The notes below the pieces were generated by a model that saw nothing but the letters and a program-made list of their open reading frames with translations, ran no database searches and was not told the origin of the DNA. A DNA stretch of 48,140 nucleotides from Janthinobacterium psychrotolerans (lineage in GTDB: Bacteria; Pseudomonadota; Gammaproteobacteria; Burkholderiales; Burkholderiaceae_D). The stretch lies in the NCBI RefSeq assembly GCF_001677885.1, contig NZ_LOCQ01000033.1, positions 1 to 48,140 on the forward strand. The letters are read 5' to 3'. Shown piece by piece: positions 9,198 to 17,480 of this stretch; position 1 is the stretch's first letter; each line of letters starts with the position of its first letter. The translations under genes and the position numbers were made by a program.

Positions 9198-10046
9198 TTA
9201 CTTCGGTAAATTACCCATCACTTCACCGAGCTGCACCGGCCCGGCCGGTTGCCACGCCGGGTTGAATCGCAAGCTGTCTTTCGGGAACAGCATGACGACG
9301 GTCGAGCCCAGCAGGAAGCGGCCCAGTTCCTCGCCTTTTTTCAGCACGATATGGTCGTTGGCATAGCTCCAGTCGCGCACTTGCCCCGAGCGCGGCGGGT
9401 TGACCACGCCGTGCCAGACGGTGGCCATGCTGCCGACGATGGTGGCGCCGACCAGGGTCATCACGAAAGGGCCGTTGGCGGTGTCGAACACGCACACCAC
9501 GCGTTCGTTGCGGGCGAACAGGCCCGGAATGCCGCGCGCGGTGGTCGGGTTCACGGAAAACAATTCGCCCGGCACATAGATCATGCGCGTCAGGCGGCCG
9601 TCGCATGGCATGTGAATGCGGTGGTAGTCGCGCGGGCTCAGGTACAGGTTGGCAAAGCTGCCATGCTCGAATTGCGCCGCCAGCGCAGCGTCGCCGCCGA
9701 CCAGCGCGGTGGTGGTGAACTGATGGCCCTTGGCCTGGAAGATCTGGTCCTTGTCGATGGCGCCGAACTGGCTGATGCGCCCGTCAACCGGGCAGACATA
9801 ATCGGCTTGCGCGATCGGACGCACGCCGGGACGCAGCGCGCGCGTAAAAAAGTCGTTGAAGCTGGTGTAGTGCGTGACGTCCGAATCGAGCGCCTCGTCC
9901 ATGTTGACGTTATAGCGGCCGACGAACCAGCGGATCAGCCGGGTGGTCATGGCGCCGCCCCTGGCGCCGGCGACGCGGCCGGCGAAATTGGTCAACGCGC
10001 TCTTGGGCAGCAGATATTGGGGCAGGACGGCAAGACGGTCGGACAC
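9198..10046 (-). CDS. psd: Phosphatidylserine decarboxylase proenzyme
   Basis: A 282-residue membrane-associated pyruvoyl enzyme that converts phosphatidylserine to phosphatidylethanolamine. The self-cleavage motif LGST is at 246-249, with Gly247-Ser248 the expected scissile bond giving beta and pyruvoyl-alpha chains. Asp88 (CPVDGR) and His142/His145 (YHRIHMP) match the catalytic residues known for Psd. The conserved N-terminus LPQYLLPKSALTNFAGRVA requires a start upstream of the first internal Met, so GTG at 10046 is chosen although no strong ribosome-binding site is visible. Length agrees with the family. Confidence 0.92.
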   Translation of the reverse strand: MSDRLAVLPQYLLPKSALTNFAGRVAGARGGAMTTRLIRWFVGRYNVNMDEALDSDVTHYTSFNDFFTRALRPGVRPIAQADYVCPVDGRISQFGAIDKDQIFQAKGHQFTTTALVGGDAALAAQFEHGSFANLYLSPRDYHRIHMPCDGRLTRMIYVPGELFSVNPTTARGIPGLFARNERVVCVFDTANGPFVMTLVGATIVGSMATVWHGVVNPPRSGQVRDWSYANDHIVLKKGEELGRFLLGSTVVMLFPKDSLRFNPAWQPAGPVQLGEVMGNLPK

Positions 10047-10256
10047 GATAGGGGGCCTTTGAGGGGAGGGAAACAATGATGTAAACGCATTATAGCGGTG
10101 TCGGGTGGCGAGGGCGAATCCGGCAATTGCGTTCGCTGGCCGGCAAGCCATTTTCCAGGTTGCAGGATATATTTTTTGGAAACTGTCTCGCCATGCGAAA
10201 AATGCCGCAAAATGCCGCTGCCCGCTTCCGGTATCGCGCCACTTCAACTTATCCCT

Positions 10257-12476
10257 ATGCCAGTCTGTTTGCCCTTCTTTCGTGTTGCCGTGTGCGGTGC
10301 TGCCATTCTGTTTGTCTGCAATACCTGGGCGCAGCAAGCACCCCAGGACGGCCCCAGGCCTGCCGAGAACACGCCGCAGGCCGAGCCGGTGCAGCAAGTG
10401 GAAGTGAAGGGCGGCGCCTACGATCCGCGCCGCGACGATACGGCCAGCAAGATGGTGGTGGGCAGCGACGAAATGTTGAAATACGGCGACACCACCGTCA
10501 CCGATGTGCTCAAGCGCCTGCCCGGCATTACCGTGACCGGCGCGGCCGGACGGCAGGGTGGCGAGATCCGCATGCGGGGCCTGGGCAGCGGCTACACGCA
10601 GATACTGCTCAACGGCGAACGGGCGCCGGCCGGTTTTTCGCTCGACAGCCTGGCGCCCGAACTGATCGAGCGCATCGAGATCCTGCACGCGGCCAGCGCC
10701 GAGTACAGCACGCAGTCGATCGCCGGCACCATCAATGTGGTGCTGAAAAACACCGTGAAAACAGCGCAGCGCGAGATCAAGCTGGGCATGGGCGGCGGAC
10801 GCGATGCATTTTCGCGCAATGGCAGCTTGCAATGGTCGGACAAGGATGGCCGGTTGTCGTATTCGCTGTCCGCCTCGGTGTACCGCTACGACTACGATGC
10901 TGGCGGCCTTCACGACAGTCCCGCGCTGGATCTCGCTTATTTGCCCGATGGCCAGCAAAACCTGTTGCGCCTGATCAGTGGCGGTGGCGGCGGACGCTCC
11001 GAAGGCGTCAACCTGGCGCCACGGCTGAACTGGAATAGCGCCGGTGGCGACAGTTTCACAGCGCAGTTTTTTCTCAATGCCGGCCGTAGCAACAGCCACA
11101 GCAACTACCACACGGAAACCTTGCTGGGCGCGCGGCCCGACGTCGATAACGACGACAGCCGCAATCGAACTCGCCAGCGGTTCGGCCGTGCCGACCTCGG
11201 CTGGGTACACAAGCTGGACGGTGGCGCCAAACTGGAACTGGGCTTGCGCGGCATGGTCAGCAACAGTTCGACCGGGAGCGCCACCCTGGGCGATATCGAC
11301 GGCCTGGGGCTGGCGCTGGACCGCAAGGTGGAGGTCGGGGCGACGTACAAAACCTTGTCATCGAGCGGCAAGTTTTACTCGCCCTGGATGCCGGGCCATG
11401 CGCTGTCGACTGGCTGGGATGGTACTGTCAGCCGGCGCGAGGAAGAGCGCCACGAACGACAGCGCGCTGTGGCGGGCGGAGACGTTCCGCTTGCCAGCGA
11501 TGACAACTTCGCGGCCCATGTCAACTTGCTGGCCCTGTACGCGCAGGACGAATGGGATATCACGCCGCGCTGGTCGATGTATGCGGGACTGCGCTGGGAA
11601 GGCATTGCCACCCGTACCTCGGGCAACCGTTTCGAGGATGTCGGGCAGCGCAGCAGTGTCTGGAGCCCGCTGCTGCAGACCCTGTGGAAATTGCCCGATA
11701 CCAAGGGTGACCAGCTGCGCCTGGCCCTGACGCGCACTTACAAGGCGCCGTCGACGTCCAGCCTGGTGCCGCGCCGCAGCATCTCGACCAACAATAGCCA
11801 GTTCGAACCCGACCGCCAGGGCAACCCGCAACTGAAACCGGAACTGGCGCTGGGCGTCGACGCTTCGTACGACCATTACTGGGCCGAAGGCGCCTTGCTC
11901 AGTGCGCGCGCCTCGGCGCGCCGCATCGACGGCTATACGCGCCAGGGCCTGCTGTGGCAGGACGGACGCTGGGTCTCCACGCCCGTCAACGACGGCCGCG
12001 CCAACACGCGGACGCTGGGCCTTGAAGCGAAATTTCCCTTGCGCGCAGTGCAGGGGGCGACGGCGCCGGCGATCGACTTGCGCGCCAGCATCAACCGCAA
12101 CTGGTCGCAAGTGGCGCAGGTGCCAGGGCCGAACAACCGGCTCGACCAGCAAACGCCGGTCAGCGGCACCGTCGGCATCGACTACAAGACGCCGGGCGGC
12201 ATGCTGACCACCGGCGGCAGCCTGAGCTTTACCGGCGGCGGCCCGGTGCGCATCACGCCGCAGCAATACGCCTACAGTTCGCCACGGCGCGATCTCGACC
12301 TGTATGCGCTATGGAAATTCAATCCGAAGCACCAGCTGCGCCTGGCCGTATCGAACCTGCTGGCGCAAGATTATGAAAGCAACAGTGCCTATGCCGATGC
12401 TCACGGCAGCATGATACGCGCCGGCGTCTCGGGCACGGCGCCACAGGCGCGCGCGACCATGGAAATGAAGTTTTAA
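10257..12476 (+). CDS. TonB-dependent outer-membrane receptor
   Basis: A 739-residue outer-membrane receptor. A signal peptide (about 1-26: hydrophobic AVCGAAILFVC, then NTWA before QQAPQD) precedes the plug domain (about 60-180). The plug contains VTDVLKRLPGITV, GGEIRMRGLGSGYTQILLNG and AGTINVVLK, and a 22-stranded beta-barrel follows, ending in the typical terminal Phe (ATMEMKF). Substrate is unknown; no siderophore, vitamin or sugar genes are adjacent and no Fur box was recognised. The start was chosen by the signal peptide; ATG at 10212 is an in-frame alternative. It is divergent from psd across about 210 bases. Confidence 0.9.
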   Translation: MPVCLPFFRVAVCGAAILFVCNTWAQQAPQDGPRPAENTPQAEPVQQVEVKGGAYDPRRDDTASKMVVGSDEMLKYGDTTVTDVLKRLPGITVTGAAGRQGGEIRMRGLGSGYTQILLNGERAPAGFSLDSLAPELIERIEILHAASAEYSTQSIAGTINVVLKNTVKTAQREIKLGMGGGRDAFSRNGSLQWSDKDGRLSYSLSASVYRYDYDAGGLHDSPALDLAYLPDGQQNLLRLISGGGGGRSEGVNLAPRLNWNSAGGDSFTAQFFLNAGRSNSHSNYHTETLLGARPDVDNDDSRNRTRQRFGRADLGWVHKLDGGAKLELGLRGMVSNSSTGSATLGDIDGLGLALDRKVEVGATYKTLSSSGKFYSPWMPGHALSTGWDGTVSRREEERHERQRAVAGGDVPLASDDNFAAHVNLLALYAQDEWDITPRWSMYAGLRWEGIATRTSGNRFEDVGQRSSVWSPLLQTLWKLPDTKGDQLRLALTRTYKAPSTSSLVPRRSISTNNSQFEPDRQGNPQLKPELALGVDASYDHYWAEGALLSARASARRIDGYTRQGLLWQDGRWVSTPVNDGRANTRTLGLEAKFPLRAVQGATAPAIDLRASINRNWSQVAQVPGPNNRLDQQTPVSGTVGIDYKTPGGMLTTGGSLSFTGGGPVRITPQQYAYSSPRRDLDLYALWKFNPKHQLRLAVSNLLAQDYESNSAYADAHGSMIRAGVSGTAPQARATMEMKF

Positions 12477-12583
12477 AGAAACAATCTTGCAGGGCAACGC
12501 TGTTGCGGTGGACCTTGCTGGCCCGCCTTGTCCTATAATCGCGGCTTCCGATACGCTGTCCTTATACTGCTGCAAGGTTCCCC

Positions 12584-13822
12584 ATGACGTTTTCCTCCCT
12601 CGGCCTGATCGATCCCCTGGTCCGCAAACTTGACGAGCTCGGCTATGCCAAGCCGACCCCCGTGCAGGCGCAGGCGATCCCCGCGGTGCTGGCCGGGCGC
12701 GACCTGATGGCCGCCGCCCAGACCGGCACCGGCAAGACGGCGGGCTTTGCCGTGCCGCTGCTGCAGCGCCTGACACTGGAAGGCATGGTGGCGCCGCAGT
12801 GCGTGCGCGTGCTGGTGCTGGTGCCCACGCGCGAACTGGCCGAGCAGGTCTATGCGAGCTTTCTCAGCTATGGCGGCAACTTGCCGCTGCGCAGTTTCGT
12901 CGCCTACGGTGGCGTGCCGATCGAACCGCAAACAGCCAAACTGCGCAAGGGGCTCGACGTGCTGGTGGCCACGCCGGGCCGCCTGCTCGACCTGCAGTCA
13001 CAGGGCGCCATCAAGTTCGAGCAGCTGCAGACCCTGGTGCTCGACGAAGCCGACCGCATGCTCGATCTCGGTTTCGAGCGCGAACTCGATCTGCTGCTGA
13101 TGACCATGCCCAAGCAGCGCCAGACCCTGCTGTTTTCGGCCACGTTCTCGGACGCCATCCGCGCCATGGCCAAGACCATGCTGAAAGACCCGCTGTCGGT
13201 CGAGGTCAGCCCGCGCAACAGCACGGTGAAAGCCGTGAAACAGTCGGTGATCGTGTGCGACAAGAAGCGCAAGCCGGAACTGTTCCTGCATCTGCTGAAG
13301 AAAAAACGCTGGGGCCAGGTACTGGTGTTCGTGAAAACCCGCAAAGGCGTCGAGGTGCTGGTGAAAACCTTGCTGGAGCAGGGCGTGCGCGCCGATTCGA
13401 TTCACGGCGACAAGACCCAGCCGAACCGATTGCGCGCGCTGGCCCGCTTCAAGGCCAGGGAAGTGCAGGTGCTGGTGGCCACCGACGTGGCCGCGCGCGG
13501 CCTCGATATCGAGCAACTGCCACAGGTGGTCAATTTCGACTTGCCGACCGTGGCCGAGGACTATATCCACCGCATCGGCCGCACCGGCCGCGCCGGCGCC
13601 ACCGGCGAAGCGATTTCGCTGGTCTGCGCCGATGAGGTGGAGCTGCTGTCGGCGGTCGAAGCGCTGACGCGCCAGACCCTGAAACGCAGCGAAGAGCCGG
13701 GCTTCGAGGCCGAGCACCGCGTGCCGGGCACGGCGGCCGGCGGGGCGATCCAGAAAAAGCCGGTCAAGGTGCTGGCGCCCAAGGCGGCCGAACGCGCGGC
13801 CAAGCGCCGCTTTTACAAGTAG
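12584..13822 (+). CDS. rhlE: DEAD-box RNA helicase, RhlE type
   Basis: A 412-residue ATP-dependent RNA helicase with every core motif in order: Q motif GYAKPTPVQAQAIP (about 22-35), Walker A AQTGTGKT, Ia PTRELAEQ, Ib TPGR, II DEAD, III SAT, then the second RecA domain with RGLDIEQ and VI HRIGRTGRAG. It has a short basic tail (AAKRRFYK) of the RhlE sort rather than the long tails of DbpA or CsdA. RhlE proteins act in ribosome assembly and RNA turnover. It stands alone between the receptor gene and the LON-domain gene. Confidence 0.92.
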   Translation: MTFSSLGLIDPLVRKLDELGYAKPTPVQAQAIPAVLAGRDLMAAAQTGTGKTAGFAVPLLQRLTLEGMVAPQCVRVLVLVPTRELAEQVYASFLSYGGNLPLRSFVAYGGVPIEPQTAKLRKGLDVLVATPGRLLDLQSQGAIKFEQLQTLVLDEADRMLDLGFERELDLLLMTMPKQRQTLLFSATFSDAIRAMAKTMLKDPLSVEVSPRNSTVKAVKQSVIVCDKKRKPELFLHLLKKKRWGQVLVFVKTRKGVEVLVKTLLEQGVRADSIHGDKTQPNRLRALARFKAREVQVLVATDVAARGLDIEQLPQVVNFDLPTVAEDYIHRIGRTGRAGATGEAISLVCADEVELLSAVEALTRQTLKRSEEPGFEAEHRVPGTAAGGAIQKKPVKVLAPKAAERAAKRRFYK

Positions 13823-13876
13823 ACTCGGCGGTCGAGTCGTGCTGCACGCCGCGCGCATTCATGCCATCATGAGGGC

Positions 13877-14494
13877 ATGACCTCGATACCCTTGTTCCCG
13901 CTCAATACCGTGCTGTATCCCGATGGTTATCTGCCCTTGCAGATCTTCGAGGTGCGCTACCTGGACATGATACGCAAATGCATCACGGGCGAGCAGCCCT
14001 TCGGCGTGGTGCAGCTGCTAGACGGCGCCGAGGTGCGCAAGCCTGGCCAGCACGAGACGCTGGCCCAGGTCGGCACCCTGGCGCGCGTGATCGACTGGGC
14101 CGCGCCCTTGTCCGGCCTGCTGCAGATCAAATGCATGGGCACGCAGCGCTTCCAGATTGTTTCCAGTGAGCAGATGAAAACCGGCTTGTGGATGGCGCAG
14201 GTCGAGTTATTGCCCGGCGATAGGGCGGTGCCGGTTCCGCGCGAACAGCAGAACGTGGCCGACGCCCTGGGCGCCCTGATCCGTACCTTGCAGGAACAAA
14301 AAATTCCCATGGACCAGATGCCGATCCAGCCGCCGTACCGGCTCGATGAATGCGGCTGGGTAGCGAATCGCTGGTGCGAGCTGCTGTCGCTGACGCCGGT
14401 GCAGAAGCAGTTGCTGCTGAGCCAGGAAAATCCCGTGCTGCGGCTGGAATTGATCCAGGACACGCTGTCCGACAATGGCTTGCTGGAGGAGTAA
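13877..14494 (+). CDS. LON peptidase substrate-binding-domain protein
   Basis: A 205-residue protein made only of the Lon N-terminal (PUA-like) domain. IPLFPLNTVLYPDGYLPLQI at the N-terminus, FEVRYLDMI and FGVVQL are the signature region, and a helical bundle forms the C-terminal half (about 120-205). There is no ATPase or protease domain, so it is not a Lon protease. Stand-alone proteins of this kind are common in proteobacteria and of unknown function; a substrate adaptor role is often proposed but not established. Confidence 0.9.
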   Translation: MTSIPLFPLNTVLYPDGYLPLQIFEVRYLDMIRKCITGEQPFGVVQLLDGAEVRKPGQHETLAQVGTLARVIDWAAPLSGLLQIKCMGTQRFQIVSSEQMKTGLWMAQVELLPGDRAVPVPREQQNVADALGALIRTLQEQKIPMDQMPIQPPYRLDECGWVANRWCELLSLTPVQKQLLLSQENPVLRLELIQDTLSDNGLLEE

Positions 14495-14641
14495 AGGCGG
14501 CCGGCATCACCTGGATCAAGCTTCTGTTGTGCAATTGCAATTTCTGTTGAGAAATACTTTACGCTATGCCGCCGCTGGCATAAGATGATGCCCCAGAGCA
14601 ATGCGGCTTCCCGGCCACAGGCAACGTAGACGAGAACGATC

Positions 14642-15385
14642 ATGGCAAAAGCAGGCGTGGAACAGATCAATGCGGCGATGGATGCGATGGCGGCCGAAGG
14701 CCAGGCCATCACGGTGCGCGCGCTGCGCGAAAAACTCGGCGGCGTCGCCTGCCTGGGTACCATCAGCAAGTTGCTGCAAAGGCGCAAGGCCGGCGCCCAG
14801 CGCCAGATCGCCGCCGCGGCCGAACTGTCGCCCGTGCTGCGCCAGGCCATACTCGATTTTGTAGGACAGGAATTGACCGCCAGCCAGACTGCGCATGACG
14901 CCGAGATGAACGACAATCAACAGGAACTGATGGACCTGGCCAGCGAGAACGAGCGCCAGCAGGAATTGCTCGAGCTGCAGGCCGGCGAACTGGAGACCTT
15001 GCGCGCCGAACTCGAGCGCGAGCGCCAGGTGGCCAACCAGGCCCGCACCGACCTGGCCAAGGCCCAGCTGCGCCTGGAAGGCCTGCCGCGCCTGGAAGAA
15101 GCGGCCGAGCAGGCGCGCATGGACCTGGCCAAGGCGCAGTTCAAGCTCGAAGGCATTCCGCGCCTGGAAGCGGCGGCGGAAACGGCGCGCGCCGAGCTGA
15201 TCGCAGCCCAGCTGAAACTGGAAACCCTGACTCGCGTGGAAACCGAACTGGCCACGGCGCGCCTGGAACTGGAAGCCGAACGCGAAGAACTGGGAGAGAC
15301 GCGCGCCGAACTCGATGAAGAGCGCACCTTGCGCATCAAGGCGCAGCAATTCATCGTCGATCCCATCTTCAAGACCCCTGTCTGA
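14642..15385 (+). CDS. KfrA-like DNA-binding coiled-coil protein
   Basis: A 247-residue protein with an N-terminal KfrA-type helix-turn-helix (about residues 5-60: INAAMDAMAAEGQAITVRAL, then LGGVACLGTISKLLQRRK). A long predicted coiled coil (about 85-240) is rich in Glu, Ala, Leu and Arg. Inside it a unit of about 28 residues recurs: LAKAQLRLEGLPRLEEAAEQ, LAKAQFKLEGIPRLEAAAET, LIAAQLKLETLTRVETELAT. KfrA proteins of IncP and similar plasmids bind DNA, repress transcription and help segregation. This is a chromosomal homologue with no parA/parB or plasmid genes nearby, so its role is unknown. Confidence 0.8.
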   Translation: MAKAGVEQINAAMDAMAAEGQAITVRALREKLGGVACLGTISKLLQRRKAGAQRQIAAAAELSPVLRQAILDFVGQELTASQTAHDAEMNDNQQELMDLASENERQQELLELQAGELETLRAELERERQVANQARTDLAKAQLRLEGLPRLEEAAEQARMDLAKAQFKLEGIPRLEAAAETARAELIAAQLKLETLTRVETELATARLELEAEREELGETRAELDEERTLRIKAQQFIVDPIFKTPV

Positions 15386-15437
15386 AGGACACCTGACCAA
15401 ACCTGCTGCGCATCGGTACAGGCAGCCTGCGATGCTC

Positions 15438-15464
15438 ACCGTGCCTTGGCACGGTTGCGCTTCT
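15438..15464. terminator. Possible terminator between the kfrA-like gene and the DUF1294 gene
   Basis: An 8-base inverted repeat, ACCGTGCC and GGCACGGT, is separated by TT and followed on the plus strand by TGCGCTTCTT. The innermost pairs must open to make a loop and the T tract is broken, so termination would be weak. It lies between two convergent genes, where a terminator is expected. Confidence 0.4.
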
Positions 15465-15519
15465 TAGCCGTCTATCCTTCCGCTCGCTACGGTTTTGTCA
15501 GGTGTCGAGACGCAAGTTG

Positions 15520-15867
15520 TTATCCATTTATCTGAGCGTACTGTAGCGTCATCCACGCAAACCCCGCCATATTGAGCACCACGGTCATCCAGAACACCAC
15601 CTGGAACGAACGCTTGGCCGTCTTGTGGCGCAGCCATTGCCGGGCCAGCAGGGCGCCTGGCCAGCCGCACAACAGGCCCAGCAGCCACAGGGTTTTTTCC
15701 GGCGTGCGCCAGGCCTTGGCGCGCGCGGCGCGCTTGTCGATGGCATAGGCGGCAAAACAGGTGATGCTCATCACGCCATACACGCCCGCCACCAGCGGCG
15801 GCAGCTGAACCAGCACGGTGGCGGCAAGATACAGCAAGGCGAACACGGCAAGGACAAAATAGGACAT
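15520..15867 (-). CDS. DUF1294 family small membrane protein
   Basis: A 115-residue inner-membrane protein with hydrophobic segments at about 2-20, 26-46 and 93-110. The DUF1294 core AYAIDKRAARAKAWRTPEKT, followed by LLGLLCGWPGALLARQWLRH and KTAKRSFQ, is unmistakable. In many proteobacteria this domain is fused to a cold-shock domain; here it stands alone. Function unknown. The start at 15867 puts the first helix at the N-terminus; the longer in-frame form adds a charged 24-residue leader without a ribosome-binding site. Confidence 0.85.
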   Translation of the reverse strand: MSYFVLAVFALLYLAATVLVQLPPLVAGVYGVMSITCFAAYAIDKRAARAKAWRTPEKTLWLLGLLCGWPGALLARQWLRHKTAKRSFQVVFWMTVVLNMAGFAWMTLQYAQING

Positions 15868-15999
15868 GGCGGACCTGGAAGCGAAGTGAGCCGCATTGTA
15901 ACGGTAGTCCCGGCTACGCACCTGTGTTAGCAAGCGCACGGAGGACGCGCGCGCGCGCTTTCACAATGGCTGCATGAACACTGGGGAAGGAAGACGGTC

Positions 16000-16638
16000 G
16001 TGCAGCCCTTGATAGCAATCGGTGCTTCCGCCGGCGGCATGGAAGCCTTGTCCACCATTTTTGCCGCCTTGCCGGCTGATTTTCCCGCCGCCATCCTGGT
16101 CGTCACCCACGTCGGTGCGCGCAAGAGCCTGCTGCCCGCGCTGCTGGCGAAAACCTCGGCCCTGCCGGTGCGCCATGCGCAGGACCGCGAACCGATACGC
16201 CCTGGCCGCATCCTGCTGGCGCCGCCCGACCTGCACATGCTGGTATCCATCACGGCCGGCCAGCCCATGGTCGAGCTGACCCGGGGGCCGCGCGAAAACC
16301 ATACGCGCCCGGCCATCGATCCGCTGTTCCGCTCGGCCGCCGCCGCGCTGGGACCGCAGGTGGTGGGCGTGATCCTCAGCGGCTATCTCGATGACGGCAC
16401 GGCCGGCCTGCAGGCCATCAAGGCCTGTGGCGGCATGGCGCTGGTACAGGAGCCGGAAGACGCGGTGGCGCCGTCGATGCCGGACAGCGCGCTACGCAAC
16501 GTGGCGGTCGACCGGCGCTTGCCGGCAGCCGGGATCGCCCCGGCGCTGCTGGCGCTGGTCAAGGACATGGCCGCGTCAGTTGCGGACAGGACAGAGGCGC
16601 CGGCCTGGATCGCCGTGGAAAACCGTTTTGCGAGGTGA
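16000..16638 (+). CDS. Stand-alone CheB-type methylesterase domain protein
   Basis: A 212-residue protein equal to the CheB C-terminal methylesterase domain without a receiver domain. The catalytic triad is visible: Ser10 (GASAGG), His37 (VTHVG) and Asp132 (GYLDDGTAG). CheB removes methyl groups from receptor glutamates; receiver-less forms lack phospho-control and their targets are often unknown. It starts with GTG at 16000, with GGGGAAGGAAG ending 6 bases upstream. The stop TGA (16636-16638) is followed in the same reading frame by the zinc-ribbon ORF that in related bacteria is the C-terminal part of one longer protein, so this gene may be split. Confidence 0.85.
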   Translation: MQPLIAIGASAGGMEALSTIFAALPADFPAAILVVTHVGARKSLLPALLAKTSALPVRHAQDREPIRPGRILLAPPDLHMLVSITAGQPMVELTRGPRENHTRPAIDPLFRSAAAALGPQVVGVILSGYLDDGTAGLQAIKACGGMALVQEPEDAVAPSMPDSALRNVAVDRRLPAAGIAPALLALVKDMAASVADRTEAPAWIAVENRFAR

Positions 16639-16647
16639 GTGGGCAAT

Positions 16648-16983
16648 ATGGAGCAATTACAGAAAATCGCCACGCCGTCGACCTTCACCTGCCCCGAATG
16701 CCAGGGCACCTTGTGGGAACTGCGCGAGCCGCAGCCACAGCGCTTCCGCTGCCACACGGGCCACAGTTTCATGGCCCGCATCCTCGGCGAACTGCAGCAC
16801 GAAAAAGCCGAGGACGCCATCTGGGCCGCCGTGCGCGCGCTGCAGGAAAAGGAGCAGCTGTTTGCCAGCCTGGCCGCCAAGGCCACCGCCTGGCTGCATC
16901 CGGGCGCGGCCAGCGAATACACGCAAAAGGCGCGCCAGGCCAGGGAGCAGGCCGAGCTGTTGAAGCGGGTGCTGCTGGCCTGA
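16648..16983 (+). CDS. Zinc-ribbon domain protein, separated C-terminal part of a CheB-like protein
   Basis: A 111-residue protein with a four-ligand zinc ribbon (Cys15, Cys18, Cys35, His39: CPEC and CHTGHSF) followed by a helical region (about 48-110). It is in the same frame as the preceding CheB-type gene, nine bases after its TGA; an in-frame GTG at 16639 directly abuts the stop. GAGGTGAG, overlapping the upstream stop codon, could serve as its ribosome-binding site, so translation by reinitiation is plausible. From general knowledge of such CheB-like proteins, this ribbon is normally fused to the esterase domain by a short linker. Confidence 0.72.
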   Translation: MEQLQKIATPSTFTCPECQGTLWELREPQPQRFRCHTGHSFMARILGELQHEKAEDAIWAAVRALQEKEQLFASLAAKATAWLHPGAASEYTQKARQAREQAELLKRVLLA

Positions 16984-16995
16984 CTTGTGCGCGTT

Positions 16996-17454
16996 TTAGT
17001 GCAGCTTGATCTTCACCGCCATGTCGCCGTCTTCCACCGCGATGGCGGCGTCGGCAAACTTGGGCGGGCCGAAGCGGCTGGCCGCATCGCGGCTGAAGCC
17101 GTAGTCTTCCTTGGGGATGCCGATCATGTTGCGGTCCAGTTCGGCATTGCCGTTTTCATCGTGATAGGCCAGCACGGCCCAGGTGCCGGCCGGCACGTTG
17201 GCCACCTTGAGCACGGTTTCCCCGGCCTGCGCCGGCGCCGAGGCCGTATGCACGCACTGTTTCAGGAATCGTTCCTGATCGCAGACGGCCACGCGGATCT
17301 GTCCCTTGGCGTTGCTGATATTGGTCACGTGCACTTCGATACTGGCGGCCAGCGCCGCGCCGGAGGCCAGCAAACCGCCGTACAGCAGGGCGGTGGTGGC
17401 CACGATGGCGGCGATTGTGCGGTGTGCGGGCGCTGCTATGGTAGGCTTGCTCAT
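16996..17454 (-). CDS. Secreted DUF2141 protein next to crtZ
   Basis: A 152-residue exported protein. Signal peptide about residues 1-36 (IAAIVATTALLYGGLLASGAA then LAA). The DUF2141 domain has the typical ISNAKGQIRVAVC, VPAGTWAVLAYHDENGN and KEDYGFSRDA, resembling a small beta-sandwich. AGGAG lies 9 bases before ATG. Biochemical function unknown. It is divergent from crtZ with only 26 bases between start codons, so the two promoters must overlap coding sequence; together with the neighbouring crt genes this suggests a link to pigment or membrane biology, which is inference. Confidence 0.85.
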   Translation of the reverse strand: MSKPTIAAPAHRTIAAIVATTALLYGGLLASGAALAASIEVHVTNISNAKGQIRVAVCDQERFLKQCVHTASAPAQAGETVLKVANVPAGTWAVLAYHDENGNAELDRNMIGIPKEDYGFSRDAASRFGPPKFADAAIAVEDGDMAVKIKLH

Positions 17455-17480
17455 CTTCTTGTCACTCCTGTTAAAAACAA

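Noticed and set aside
9198..11210. Longer 670-residue version of psd
   Set aside because: The added N-terminal half lies antisense to the TonB receptor and has no Psd similarity; GTG at 10046 gives the family length.
13822..13838. Hairpin GACTCG/CGAGTC after rhlE as terminator
   Set aside because: Only a 6-bp stem with no T tract on either strand.
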